Assembly: GCA_938028645.1 (NCBI GenBank)
Contig: CALIMD010000157.1
Coordinates: 1 to 33,185 of the forward strand
Reading direction: 5' to 3'
From: an uncultured Alphaproteobacteria bacterium
Lineage (GTDB): Bacteria > Pseudomonadota > Alphaproteobacteria > Thalassobaculales > Thalassobaculaceae
DNA: 33,185 bases
Below, piece after piece: positions 23,996-32,491 of this stretch. The notes under the pieces were generated by a model. The model was not told the DNA's origin and did no database searches. It saw only the letters and a list, made by a program, of their open reading frames with translations. Within the stretch, counting starts at the first letter, position 1. Each line of letters opens with the position of its first letter. The position numbers and the translations under genes are program-made.

Positions 23996-25072
23996 CTATT
24001 TAGGCAAAGATCCTTGAACCCCCTCAACATAAAAATTCATGCCAAGCAACATACCCGCATCAGCAACTTTTCCTGCCTCAACCACTATCTTACCTGTTTG
24101 GTCCTTTATAGGCCCGGAGAAAGGATGTAATTCCCCATTGCGGATTGCATCCTCTGTTTTTTTCGCCAGTGCTTGAACATCATCGGGCATGTTTGTGTAT
24201 GGAGCCATCTTGACCATACCTTCCTTCAAACCATACCAAACATCCTGGGACTTCCAAGAACCATCGATCGCAGCTTTTGTTCGTTCAACGTAATAGTTAT
24301 CCCAGTTATTAACGATTGCTGAGAGCTGAGCCTTGGGTGCAAACTTAATCATATCTGATGCCTGACCAAAGCCTTTTACCCCACGATTCTCGGCAACCTG
24401 CAGAGGCGCTGGAGAGTCTGTGTGCTGGCTGATTATATCAGCTCCCTGGTCAATCAGCGCTTTAGCAGCGTCACCCTCTTTACCAGGGTCGTACCAACTA
24501 TTCACCCAAACCACGCTGATTGTCATTTCTGGATTTACTGAACGGGCTCCAAGAAGAAACGCATTTATTCCTCGTACTACCTCAGGAATTGGGAACGACG
24601 CAACATAACCTATCTTATTGGTCTTGGATACTTTGCCAGCAATCACACCAGCAATGTAACGACCCTCGTAAAACCGAGCGCTATAAGTTCCCACATTCTT
24701 CGACTGCTTATAACCAGTTGCATGTTCAAACCGGACATTAGGGAATTTTTTTGCAACCTTCAAAGTAGGATTCATAAACCCAAAGGATGTTGTATAAATC
24801 ACTTTATGTCCTGTAGAAGCCAATTGCCGTATCACCCGCTCTGAGTCAGGGCCCTCTTTAACACTTTCAACGAATGTTGTTTTAACTTGAGTGCCCAGGG
24901 CTTTTTCAACGGCAAGTCTGCCAACGTTATGTCTATATGTCCAACCATGATCACCAATGGGCCCCACATAAACAAAGCCGACTTTTGTTTCAGCATTAGC
25001 GACGCCGACGCAGGATATCGTTGCTATTGTAAATACAGCTAATATTTCTCTAAGAAATGATTTTATTCTCAT
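23996..25072 (-). CDS. BMP-family periplasmic substrate-binding protein
   Basis: A 358-aa exported binding protein of the Bmp/PnrA family. The signal peptide has a basic start, a hydrophobic core and a cleavage site near ANA-E28. The family opening TKVGFVYVGPIGDHGWTYRHN follows, then VIYTTSFGFMNPTLKVAKKFP, FYEGRYIAGVIAGKVSKTNKIGYVASFPIPEVVRGINAF, and a C-terminal DVWYGLKEGMVKMAPY block. Characterised members bind purine or pyrimidine nucleosides; some homologues bind other ligands. GAGGA precedes the ATG. It is the last gene of a four-gene minus-strand operon (ATPase, two permeases, binding protein), 61 nt after the second permease and just before an intrinsic terminator. Confidence 0.92.
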   Translation of the reverse strand: MRIKSFLREILAVFTIATISCVGVANAETKVGFVYVGPIGDHGWTYRHNVGRLAVEKALGTQVKTTFVESVKEGPDSERVIRQLASTGHKVIYTTSFGFMNPTLKVAKKFPNVRFEHATGYKQSKNVGTYSARFYEGRYIAGVIAGKVSKTNKIGYVASFPIPEVVRGINAFLLGARSVNPEMTISVVWVNSWYDPGKEGDAAKALIDQGADIISQHTDSPAPLQVAENRGVKGFGQASDMIKFAPKAQLSAIVNNWDNYYVERTKAAIDGSWKSQDVWYGLKEGMVKMAPYTNMPDDVQALAKKTEDAIRNGELHPFSGPIKDQTGKIVVEAGKVADAGMLLGMNFYVEGVQGSLPK

Positions 25073-25133
25073 ATTTCGTTCCTCATTTTTCTAATCAAAT
25101 AGATCCCAAGCTAATTTTAAACGTCCCCAAATA

Positions 25134-26051
25134 TTATCTGGGAGGGTAAAACACCTTTCCAATACTTTGTGGAGCATTAATACGTATTTTCATCTTATCA
25201 CTGGAAATAAAAACTAACACAATTACCGTCGCTAAATATGGTAACATCGTCATAAATTGTGATGCGATATTTATTCCCCATCCTTGAACATGCAATTGCA
25301 AAATTGTAATAGCCCCGAATAAGTAAGCTCCAAACGCGATTCTTCCTGCCCGCCAAGTCCCAAATACCACTAGAGCTAATGCGATCCAGCCTCGACCAGC
25401 TGTCATATTCTCGGCCCAAAGGGGTGTATATACCAGTGAAAGATAACTACCTGCTAAACCGCTCATAAAACCGCCAAATAATACTGCTAAATATCGTACT
25501 GTAAGAACTGAATATCCAAGAGCATGGGCCGAATCGTGAGATTCGCCAACAGCTCGTAATATCAAACCTGAGCGAGTTTTAGATAAAAAATAGCCGACCA
25601 AAAGGATCATTAGGAAGGATAAATAAACTAATACATCATGCCCAAATAAAAGATCACCTAGTATTGGTATTGTTGATAAGACTCCAATATTCAGCTGAGG
25701 TAGAGGCTCTAAAGAGATCCCTACAAAGTTGCTACCAACTAAGGCACTTAATCCCACGCCAAAGATCGTTAAGGCTAATCCCGTTGCCACTTGATTTGCA
25801 AGACAGGTCAAAGTTAGGACTGCGAAAATAGCCGCAACTGCAACTCCAGAAAAAGCCCCTACCAAAATTGCGATTAAACCACTCCCAGTAGATACAGCTG
25901 CTGCAAAGGCGGCGATTGCGCCGACCAGCATCATACCTTCTACGCCCAGGTTCAAGACCCCTGCCTTTTCTGTAACAAGTTCGCCTGTAGCGGCCAACAG
26001 AAGAGGAGTTGAAGCCGTAATGATAGTTAATGCGACAGGTAATAAATCCAT
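25134..26051 (-). CDS. BMP-system ABC transporter permease (second permease, NupC/YufQ type)
   Basis: A 305-aa inner-membrane permease of the BPD_transp_2 family with about eight to ten spans. Marks include ATGELVTEKAGVLNLGVEGMMLVGA, the family signature near the N-terminus, and the coupling loop SKTRSGLILRAVGESHDSAHALGYSV. A RGWIALALVVFGTWRAGRIAFGAYLFG block near the C-terminus is also typical. The start is placed at ATG 26051, which shares TAATG with the stop of the upstream permease and has AAAGG 8 nt upstream; an alternative GTG at 26060 lies too close to that ribosome site. It pairs with the preceding permease to form the nucleoside-type channel. Confidence 0.91.
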   Translation of the reverse strand: MDLLPVALTIITASTPLLLAATGELVTEKAGVLNLGVEGMMLVGAIAAFAAAVSTGSGLIAILVGAFSGVAVAAIFAVLTLTCLANQVATGLALTIFGVGLSALVGSNFVGISLEPLPQLNIGVLSTIPILGDLLFGHDVLVYLSFLMILLVGYFLSKTRSGLILRAVGESHDSAHALGYSVLTVRYLAVLFGGFMSGLAGSYLSLVYTPLWAENMTAGRGWIALALVVFGTWRAGRIAFGAYLFGAITILQLHVQGWGINIASQFMTMLPYLATVIVLVFISSDKMKIRINAPQSIGKVFYPPR

Positions 26052-27157
26052 TACTCGCACCTTTCACCGGTGAGAACAGATCTATGCGAAAATCTATATC
26101 TCACTAAAACATCGCACGCTAATAGGAAGAAAAGTAAAATCCCCTGGAATAACCCCGTTACCGCTGCCGGCAATCCAATTTCTATTTGGGCATTCTCACC
26201 TCCTATATAAGAAAGTGCCATTATTAACCCAGCAAAGAGAACGCCAACTGGGTGTAATCGTCCAAGAAAAGCAACAATTATAGCGGTAAATCCATAGCCC
26301 GGTGACACAGAAGGTAGTAATTGTCCAATCGTTCCCGAAACTTCAGCTATCCCAGCAAGTCCCGCAAGTCCTCCGCTTATAAGAAAAGATAACCATATGA
26401 GTCCTGACTGTTTGAAACCAGCATATTGAGCCGCTGTTGGAGCCAAACCTACGACCCTTAGTTGAAATCCAATAATAGTGCGAGTCATTAATATCCATGC
26501 TACCAAGACAACCAAAATTGCAAACATCGTTCCTAAATTTAATCGGCTATTCTCGATAAGAATGGGCAGCATGGCATAATCTGAGAAAATTTGGCTCTCA
26601 GGAAAATTAAAACCAGCGGGGTCACGCCAAGGCCCATGAACCAAATAGCTTAGGCACAGAACCGCAACATACGAGAGCATCAGGCTCGTTAAAATTTCAT
26701 TCGCATTAAATCTCGTCTTTAAAAATGCTGGAATAGCCCCCCAAAAAAGCCCCCCTAAAGTCCCCAGTACAAGCACTAATGGTAGTACCAGTATACTCTC
26801 CATATGTTGGCAGAGCAGTGCAGTCCCGCCACCAAATACTGCGCCCATAGTAAACTGTCCTTCTGCTCCAATATTCCAGACATTAGCTTTAAAGCCTATA
26901 GCAAGGCCGACCCCTATCAAAACTAGGGGTGTCGCTTTTACCAGCAGTTCTGTGATCCCGAACATAGTGGTTAATGGTTGGACGAAAAAAGTATACAGAG
27001 CGAGAAACGGATCTTTTCCCAGCAATGAAAATATTATCACACCACTGAAAAGCGTTAATATGATGGCAATGATAGGCGACAATATTACCCATTTTCCCGA
27101 TACCTCTAATCGAGGTTCTAAAACAAATTTTGGAAAAAATTGAAAGATTTGACTCAT
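26051..27157 (-). CDS. BMP-system ABC transporter permease (first permease, NupB/YufP type)
   Basis: A 368-aa inner-membrane permease of the BPD_transp_2 family. After an N-terminal helix (about 24-48) comes a conserved IGFKANVWNIGAEGQFTMGAVFGGG segment, then LGGLFWGAIPAFLKTRFNANEILTSLMLSY and the coupling loop IGFQLRVVGLAPTAAQYAGFKQSG. A SPGYGFTAIIVAFLGRLHPVGVLFAGLI block follows. It should dimerise with the next permease. The ATG overlaps the upstream ATPase stop in ATGA (27154-27157), so the two are translationally coupled. Confidence 0.92.
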   Translation of the reverse strand: MSQIFQFFPKFVLEPRLEVSGKWVILSPIIAIILTLFSGVIIFSLLGKDPFLALYTFFVQPLTTMFGITELLVKATPLVLIGVGLAIGFKANVWNIGAEGQFTMGAVFGGGTALLCQHMESILVLPLVLVLGTLGGLFWGAIPAFLKTRFNANEILTSLMLSYVAVLCLSYLVHGPWRDPAGFNFPESQIFSDYAMLPILIENSRLNLGTMFAILVVLVAWILMTRTIIGFQLRVVGLAPTAAQYAGFKQSGLIWLSFLISGGLAGLAGIAEVSGTIGQLLPSVSPGYGFTAIIVAFLGRLHPVGVLFAGLIMALSYIGGENAQIEIGLPAAVTGLFQGILLFFLLACDVLVRYRFSHRSVLTGERCE

Positions 27158-28713
27158 TCTGTAGTTTTCCCACCCATTAATAAGCCTATTTGATCAACAG
27201 ACGCCGATTCTGTATTTATTAAAGGGGATAAGGTGCCCTGATAAAGAACAGCTATACGATCACAAATTTCAAAAATTTCATCTAGATCCTGAGAAATAAT
27301 TAAAATTGCACAGCCTCGTGCAGCAAGATCCAACAAAGATTTTCTTAAAAATACGGCAGCTCCTGCATCTACGCCCCATGTCGGCTGGGATACAATAAGA
27401 ATACGGGGGTTTTGAAGAATTTCACGCCCCAGAATAAACTTTTGTAGGTTTCCCCCTGAAAGATTACCTGTCTCCATTTCAAGACCGGTAGTTCTGACAT
27501 CAAAATCTGAAATTATTTTGTGAGTTAGATCACAAATTTCATTGGATTGTAAAAACCCTTTTTTCACTAAATTTAATTTTTGTGAGGTTGTGAGCAACGC
27601 ATTATCTTTGAGACTCATTTCCTTTATCGCAGCGTGGCCATATCTCTCTTCCGGAACAAAACCGGCTCCCATAGCACGACGCTCGGCCACTCTCATTGTC
27701 GAGACGCCTACACCATCAAAAAAAATAGTCTCATGAGAGCCAGTTTGTATTACCTCGCCCGACAAGGCTGCCATTAGTTCAGTCTGGCCATTTCCGGCAA
27801 CGCCTGCAATACCTACAACTTCACCCTTTTGAATATCAAAAGAAATGTTTTCCAGGTCCATCCCAAAGGGGTCATTAGACTTTAAATTTAACTTATTAAT
27901 TTGAACTCTATTGTCGTGACTTCCTGATTTCTTAGGCCTTTTTATATTATGTAATTTAGCCCCAATCATAAGTTCTGCCATAGTTTTTGCTGTTTCTAAC
28001 TTTGGGTTGCAAGTGGCGACCACAGCTCCGTTACGTAAAATAGTTGCAGTCCCACATAAGCTCTTAACTTCCGCCAATTTGTGGCTGATATACAAAATTG
28101 CACATCCTGATGATGCAAGATTTTTTAGCGTAGCAAAAAGGTTTAAAGTCTCCTGCGGCGTTAGTACCGATGTAGGTTCATCCAGTATGAGAAGCTTTGG
28201 CTTCTGGAGCAAACAACGAAGGATCTCGATACGTTGCTTCTCTCCTACGGAAAGGGAATGCACATAGCGATCTGGGTCAATCGGTAGTCCATAATTATCT
28301 GAAACTTCTTTAATTCTAAGAGCAATGGTTTTTAAATTTAATTTTTGATCATCTGCGATAGCAATATTTTCACAAACTGTAAGGGCTTCGAAAAGGGAAA
28401 AATGCTGGAAAACCATTCCGATCCCAAGGGATCTCGCCTGCGCTGGGTTCGATAAGCTCAATGCACCTTCTTCCCATTCGAAAGTACCTGCGTCAGGCTT
28501 TAATAAGCCATATATTATTTTGACAAGTGTAGACTTCCCTGCACCATTCTCGCCAAGTAGCGCATGAATTTCTCCTTGTTTTACGGTTAGGTCTATCGCG
28601 TCGTTGGCTAATATTCCGGGAAAGGACTTTGTGATCCCAGATAGCTTCAACAATGGAGCCAATTCCGGCTCGTCCAACTGGCCTATTTTTGATTTTGCTT
28701 TGTTTTGACTCAC
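27154..28713 (-). CDS. BMP-system ABC transporter ATPase with two nucleotide-binding domains (NupA/YufO type)
   Basis: A 519-aa cytoplasmic ATPase made of tandem ABC domains. Domain 1 has Walker A GENGAGKST (54-62), signature LSVGEKQRIEIL and Walker B LLILDEPTSVLTP. Domain 2 has the loosened P-loop GVAGNGQTEL, an intact LSGGNLQKF signature, and SQP in place of DEP in Walker B. Such asymmetry is normal in this family, so it is not damage. The start GTG 28713 lacks a good ribosome site, but homology begins about 20 residues in (LLKLSGITKSFPG), which fits. First gene of the operon; the YcaQ-like gene lies 126 nt upstream on the same strand. Confidence 0.92.
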   Translation of the reverse strand: MSQNKAKSKIGQLDEPELAPLLKLSGITKSFPGILANDAIDLTVKQGEIHALLGENGAGKSTLVKIIYGLLKPDAGTFEWEEGALSLSNPAQARSLGIGMVFQHFSLFEALTVCENIAIADDQKLNLKTIALRIKEVSDNYGLPIDPDRYVHSLSVGEKQRIEILRCLLQKPKLLILDEPTSVLTPQETLNLFATLKNLASSGCAILYISHKLAEVKSLCGTATILRNGAVVATCNPKLETAKTMAELMIGAKLHNIKRPKKSGSHDNRVQINKLNLKSNDPFGMDLENISFDIQKGEVVGIAGVAGNGQTELMAALSGEVIQTGSHETIFFDGVGVSTMRVAERRAMGAGFVPEERYGHAAIKEMSLKDNALLTTSQKLNLVKKGFLQSNEICDLTHKIISDFDVRTTGLEMETGNLSGGNLQKFILGREILQNPRILIVSQPTWGVDAGAAVFLRKSLLDLAARGCAILIISQDLDEIFEICDRIAVLYQGTLSPLINTESASVDQIGLLMGGKTTE

Positions 28714-28839
28714 TAAAAAAACCAGTATTACGGCAAAGAGTAAATAGCTTACAAATTCTTCCTATTTTTATAACTTCATCGCTGAAATTTATATAATGAA
28801 TGTAAAAAAATTATATTTTCAGAATAAGATGTTTAAAAA

Positions 28840-30063
28840 TCATAGTCTAAGCTCTTTAACCGTAGATTTAATTTGGGATAATCCGAGTAAAGTTCTCCAC
28901 CGATGTAACTCCGACTCGATCATTTTTTTACGTCTTTTGGTTAACCTAACTCCCGGCTCCAACCAAAAACCACATACGACCAGATTATTTGATTTCTTAT
29001 TTGATTTCATTTCTATTCGGCCAATAAATCTATCTTTTTCGAGCATTGGATAAACATAATATCCATAAACTCTTTTTGATTGGGGGACATAAATTTCAAT
29101 TTTAAAATCAAACCCAAATAATCTCTGGGTTCTTTTACGGTCTCTAATGAGAGGATCGAATGGCGATAGAAAACGAACAATATTTGGTGGATCGGGTGCC
29201 ATTTCCAACCAGGAAAAAATATCTGGATGCGCCCAACTTACAACTTTGTCTCCATTTTTAGCCTCAACCTGTATTTCCATTATATAATTATGCTGAGATT
29301 TTTCACACCAGGTTTTAGCTTCTTGAGGCGTTACCCCTTCCCAGTATTGTGCGATTTCAGTATGTGAGCCAAACCCTATATTCTCTATAGCGGTTGTGCA
29401 GTTCCAATCTATATATTCTTGTTCTGAGTATTTAAGCTTTCTATACACATCCGGAATAACCCGTTCAGTCAGGTCATAGACTTTTTGAAACCCTTCTCTT
29501 TTTGCTACAGCCAGTTTACCGGTTCGCCATAAAAACACTAATGCTGCCTTTGAGGGGTTCCAGCCCCACCAAGATGATGACTTTTTCGATTTGTCTGGGA
29601 ATTCGTCGCCCCTATTCCATCTCAAATCACGTGATTTTGCCGCACCATTTTGCTCGATATGATGGAGAACACGTCGACATATTTCATCTGGGTCATCACC
29701 CATCCTATTTCTCCACCACCGGCTTCCCACCAGTTTGTCCCGCGTGCGCAAAAATCGATGGCCCCAATAGGGAAAGAATTCCATAGGAATAATCGAAGCA
29801 TCATGGGTCCAGTTTTCGAAAAGACTGCGCTTTTCTTCAAGATGGTAATCTAACCATGTGTGATCATAAGAATTACAACGGGAAAATAATATATGATGGT
29901 GAGCTCGCTCCGCTGTTTTTATACTATCTATTTGTACAAAGCCAATGCGCTTTATTATTTCAGGCAATGCCTCTTTATTATGATTATCCTTCAGGGAACC
30001 AGAAAGTCCGTGAAGAAATAAAAACAACCGGCGGGCGTCAGAGTTTGTCAATTCATTACGCAT
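28840..30063 (-). CDS. YcaQ/AlkX-family DNA glycosylase (winged-helix, interstrand crosslink repair type)
   Basis: A 407-aa cytoplasmic protein of the HTH_42/YcaQ family. The catalytic motif lies in GFVQIDSIKTAERAHHHILFSR: Gln44-Ile45-Asp46 is the Q-phi-D form of YcaQ/AlkX enzymes, rather than the Q-phi-Q of AlkZ. The conserved YHLEEKRSLFENWTHDASIIP and FPYWGHRFLRTRD blocks follow. Later ones are LRWNRGDEF, SSWWGWNPSKAALVFLWRTGKLAVAKREGFQKVYDL, and FLSPFDPLIRDRKRTQRLFGFDFKIEIYVP near the C-terminus. YcaQ of E. coli removes alkylated bases and unhooks interstrand crosslinks. Length matches the family. Starts at ATG 30063 with only a weak ribosome site. Independent role from the downstream importer seems likely. 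Confidence 0.9.
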   Translation of the reverse strand: MRNELTNSDARRLFLFLHGLSGSLKDNHNKEALPEIIKRIGFVQIDSIKTAERAHHHILFSRCNSYDHTWLDYHLEEKRSLFENWTHDASIIPMEFFPYWGHRFLRTRDKLVGSRWWRNRMGDDPDEICRRVLHHIEQNGAAKSRDLRWNRGDEFPDKSKKSSSWWGWNPSKAALVFLWRTGKLAVAKREGFQKVYDLTERVIPDVYRKLKYSEQEYIDWNCTTAIENIGFGSHTEIAQYWEGVTPQEAKTWCEKSQHNYIMEIQVEAKNGDKVVSWAHPDIFSWLEMAPDPPNIVRFLSPFDPLIRDRKRTQRLFGFDFKIEIYVPQSKRVYGYYVYPMLEKDRFIGRIEMKSNKKSNNLVVCGFWLEPGVRLTKRRKKMIESELHRWRTLLGLSQIKSTVKELRL

Positions 30064-30118
30064 TTGAAATCCGCGTTGATCAAATCAATAAATTTATTTT
30101 TCTTAAATTTAAGTATAT

Positions 30119-31327
30119 TTAAACTTTTCTTGAGCAAAGAAAAAAGAGGTATGAACTAAAGCCCATGAAACTCAGTAATACAATAATAATAGCCATTGGG
30201 AGTGCCGTACCATCATGAAAGACACTTACCAAACCTCCAACAAAAGCTCCCAATGTCATCTGCAAAAAGCCAAAAAGAGAGGCCGCCGTGCCCGCCAAAT
30301 CGGGAAAAGGCTCTAGCGCTCCTGCTATAGCATTGGCTCCAATAAAGCCAAGGCTGCCGATAACAAAAAACAGGGGGATAATAACTCCATAGATGCCAAA
30401 TAAATTGTTTGCAATGGCTATAAAAAGAGAAAGTCCACCCAAGGCAGAAATCACACTTCCAACCCGCAACATTACGAGGGCGCCTTTGCGAAGAACCAAG
30501 CGCGTATTTATAATATTGCCAATAATGATACCTATTACATTCAGTCCAAAAAGCAGTCCATAATGCTCCTCTGGAACTCCAAAAATTTTTATATAAATAT
30601 ATGGCGAAGCTGCAAAATATGTGAACATGCAAGCGAAGGCAAATACTCCTGTTAAAATACAGCCAATTGATTGCCGATTACTAAGTATTCTTCGATAGCT
30701 ATTGATTAAAAACATTAGCGAAAAGGTCTTTCTTCGCTCAACAGGCAACGTTTCAGGAACACGCAAAAAGAGTGCTATTAAGCAAACCAAACCAAAACAC
30801 AATAATGCCAAAAAAATAGAGCGCCAGCCAAACAATATTAGAAGATAACCACCAACGGTAGGCGCTAATAAAGGGGTTATTGAGAAGGCTAAATTGATAA
30901 AAGATTGTGCTTGGGCCGCCTTATCGAGACTGAAAAGATCTCTTACAATTGCTCTTGCAATTACGCCGCCTACGGCGGCGCCCAAGGCCTGTATCAGTCT
31001 CGCAAAAATCAGCTGTTCTATTGTCTCAACAAAAAGGCACGCAAGGCCGCCAAAACAATAAAGTATGATGCCCCATATAAGTACTTTCCTTCTACCTAAA
31101 GCATCTGAAGCGGGTCCATAAATCAGTTGCCCAACAGCTAAACCAACAAAAAATGCACTAAGGGTTAATTGACTAGCCCCAGGCTCCCCAGCCAATTCCA
31201 TTTCTATTGTTGGAAGACTAGGTAAATACATATCTATTCCAGCTGCACCTAAAGCTGCTATCCCCCCAAGGATTAGTGTTAGCCCTCGAGTTGTTTTTCT
31301 ACTCAATTCGTCACCATTTTCTGACAA
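30119..31327 (-). CDS. Bcr/CflA-family MFS multidrug efflux transporter
   Basis: A 402-aa inner-membrane MFS protein with twelve apparent spans. The Bcr/CflA subfamily signature is clear: GAAGIDMYLPSLPTIEMEL in helix 1, LSAFFVGLAVGQLIYGPASDALGRRKVL carrying the MFS motif A, and RLIQALGAAVGGVIARAIVRDLF in helix 4 with the antiporter-type motif. NLAFSITPLLAPTVGGYLL in helix 5 is also typical. Predicted to pump drugs or small metabolites out using the proton gradient. The farthest start is a TTG at 31327 without a ribosome site; TTG at position 8 has GGTGA nearby and is an alternative. Flanked by a 217-nt gap upstream in which no convincing promoter or terminator is seen. Confidence 0.91.
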   Translation of the reverse strand: MSENGDELSRKTTRGLTLILGGIAALGAAGIDMYLPSLPTIEMELAGEPGASQLTLSAFFVGLAVGQLIYGPASDALGRRKVLIWGIILYCFGGLACLFVETIEQLIFARLIQALGAAVGGVIARAIVRDLFSLDKAAQAQSFINLAFSITPLLAPTVGGYLLILFGWRSIFLALLCFGLVCLIALFLRVPETLPVERRKTFSLMFLINSYRRILSNRQSIGCILTGVFAFACMFTYFAASPYIYIKIFGVPEEHYGLLFGLNVIGIIIGNIINTRLVLRKGALVMLRVGSVISALGGLSLFIAIANNLFGIYGVIIPLFFVIGSLGFIGANAIAGALEPFPDLAGTAASLFGFLQMTLGAFVGGLVSVFHDGTALPMAIIIVLLSFMGFSSYLFFLCSRKV

Positions 31328-31544
31328 AAGTTGCGATAATTATTTCAATTGATGCATTGTAATCTGCGATCTGTAACCAGTTACACGGACTCGCCAGATT
31401 TTTATTTGATCACGGAACATCACATGACCACGCTATACTTGTAAATAGGCTTTTCTTTAAATTATTTCGGGCAATACTGCCTTTTTATTATCTACTTGAG
31501 ATACCTGGTGTTACCAAGGTTACCTGTCTTAAGTCATTACTTGA

Positions 31545-32351
31545 TTAAGAAAGGCCTTTGGTGACAATTGAATCATCATTCAAAAAAGTCATCGGCTCCC
31601 AGTTTGTCGACCTCACGTAATCTGGCCTCGGATCATCAATGTCAATCGGGTGATTGGTGCAACGATTATAACAAAGGTAAATTTGCCATCTATCTTTCGC
31701 TGAAAGATTGTGCCCAGACGCATGGAGAGTGTTACAATCGAATATTGCAACTGTGCCCGGCTTTCCAGTTATTGCCACTGGATCAGAAAGATACTTCATT
31801 TGTTCTCTTACCATCATCGATGGTGTTGCATAAAATTTATAAACAGTGGAGTCCTCGAAATAGGGATCAAAGCGACCCTTTAAATGACTTCCCGGTAACA
31901 TATAAAGGCAACCTCCTAGCTCGGTTGCCTCGTCAAGCATAACCATAACGGTTATCATTTCAGGTTTCTTTATTCCATCCCGCTGCCATGAACCAAAATC
32001 TTGGTGCCAATGCCACACTGTACCTTCAATAGCTGGTTTCATATTAAGCTTGCAATGATGCATATATAGATTTTCATCTTGTAATAATTGCTGCGCAATA
32101 CCTAGAGATCTCGGCGTCCGAGATAGCGCCCTATAAGCAGGACTAAAAGTTGGTCCATCAGGTTCATGCATACGGAACATTGTTTTAGCCATTCCGTCAT
32201 TGCCTTCACGAAAAATACCCTCGGCATCGATTTGTCTTAACCTATCTGCTTCATTCCGTAATATGTTGACCTCAGCTTCATCGAATAATTCAGGAAACAC
32301 GAGAAACCCATCTCGAATATATGTATCATATTGCTCTGCTGTTAGTTTCAT
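31545..32351 (-). CDS. Phytanoyl-CoA dioxygenase (PhyH)-family protein
   Basis: A 268-aa cytoplasmic Fe(II)/2-oxoglutarate dioxygenase. The iron ligands are His116 and Asp118 in WHWHQDFGSW and His210 in CNTLHASGHN; a downstream basic residue (Arg221, KDRWQIY) could bind 2-oxoglutarate. The N-terminal YIRDGFLVFPELFDEAEV and the middle LGGCLYMLPGSHLKG are standard family blocks. It resembles ectoine-hydroxylase relatives at the iron site but lacks the EctD signature WHSDFETWHxEDGMP and any ect neighbours, so EctD is not claimed. ATG 32351 is chosen because GGAG lies 6 nt upstream; ATG 32369 is an alternative with no ribosome site. Divergent from the metallophosphoesterase with a 140-nt gap. Confidence 0.88.
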   Translation of the reverse strand: MKLTAEQYDTYIRDGFLVFPELFDEAEVNILRNEADRLRQIDAEGIFREGNDGMAKTMFRMHEPDGPTFSPAYRALSRTPRSLGIAQQLLQDENLYMHHCKLNMKPAIEGTVWHWHQDFGSWQRDGIKKPEMITVMVMLDEATELGGCLYMLPGSHLKGRFDPYFEDSTVYKFYATPSMMVREQMKYLSDPVAITGKPGTVAIFDCNTLHASGHNLSAKDRWQIYLCYNRCTNHPIDIDDPRPDYVRSTNWEPMTFLNDDSIVTKGLS

Positions 32352-32491
32352 AGGAGTCTCCAGTCCCATCCGACCTATTCAAGAATAGTAGCAGTATATT
32401 TAAGCGTCTAAAATCTACTCCATGATGAATGATCCCTGAAGGAATTGATAAGGTGACAGTAGATAATCTTTATTGAATGGAGATTTTATCA

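Noticed and set aside
27154-28713. Second-domain Walker A/B of the BMP ATPase as a sign of gene decay
   Set aside because: A loosened P-loop and a non-DEP Walker B in domain 2 are normal for this two-domain sugar/nucleoside ATPase family.
30213-30632. 139-codon minus-strand frame within the MFS gene
   Set aside because: Aromatic- and Cys-rich translation is typical of an out-of-frame reading of transmembrane helices; the MFS frame is clear.
31470-31486. Short GGCA-ATAC-TGCC hairpin followed by five T as a plus-strand terminator
   Set aside because: The stem is only 4 bp and no plus-strand gene ends upstream of it.
31545-32351. Calling the PhyH protein ectoine hydroxylase (EctD)
   Set aside because: The iron site resembles EctD relatives, but the EctD signature is absent and no ectoine genes are nearby.
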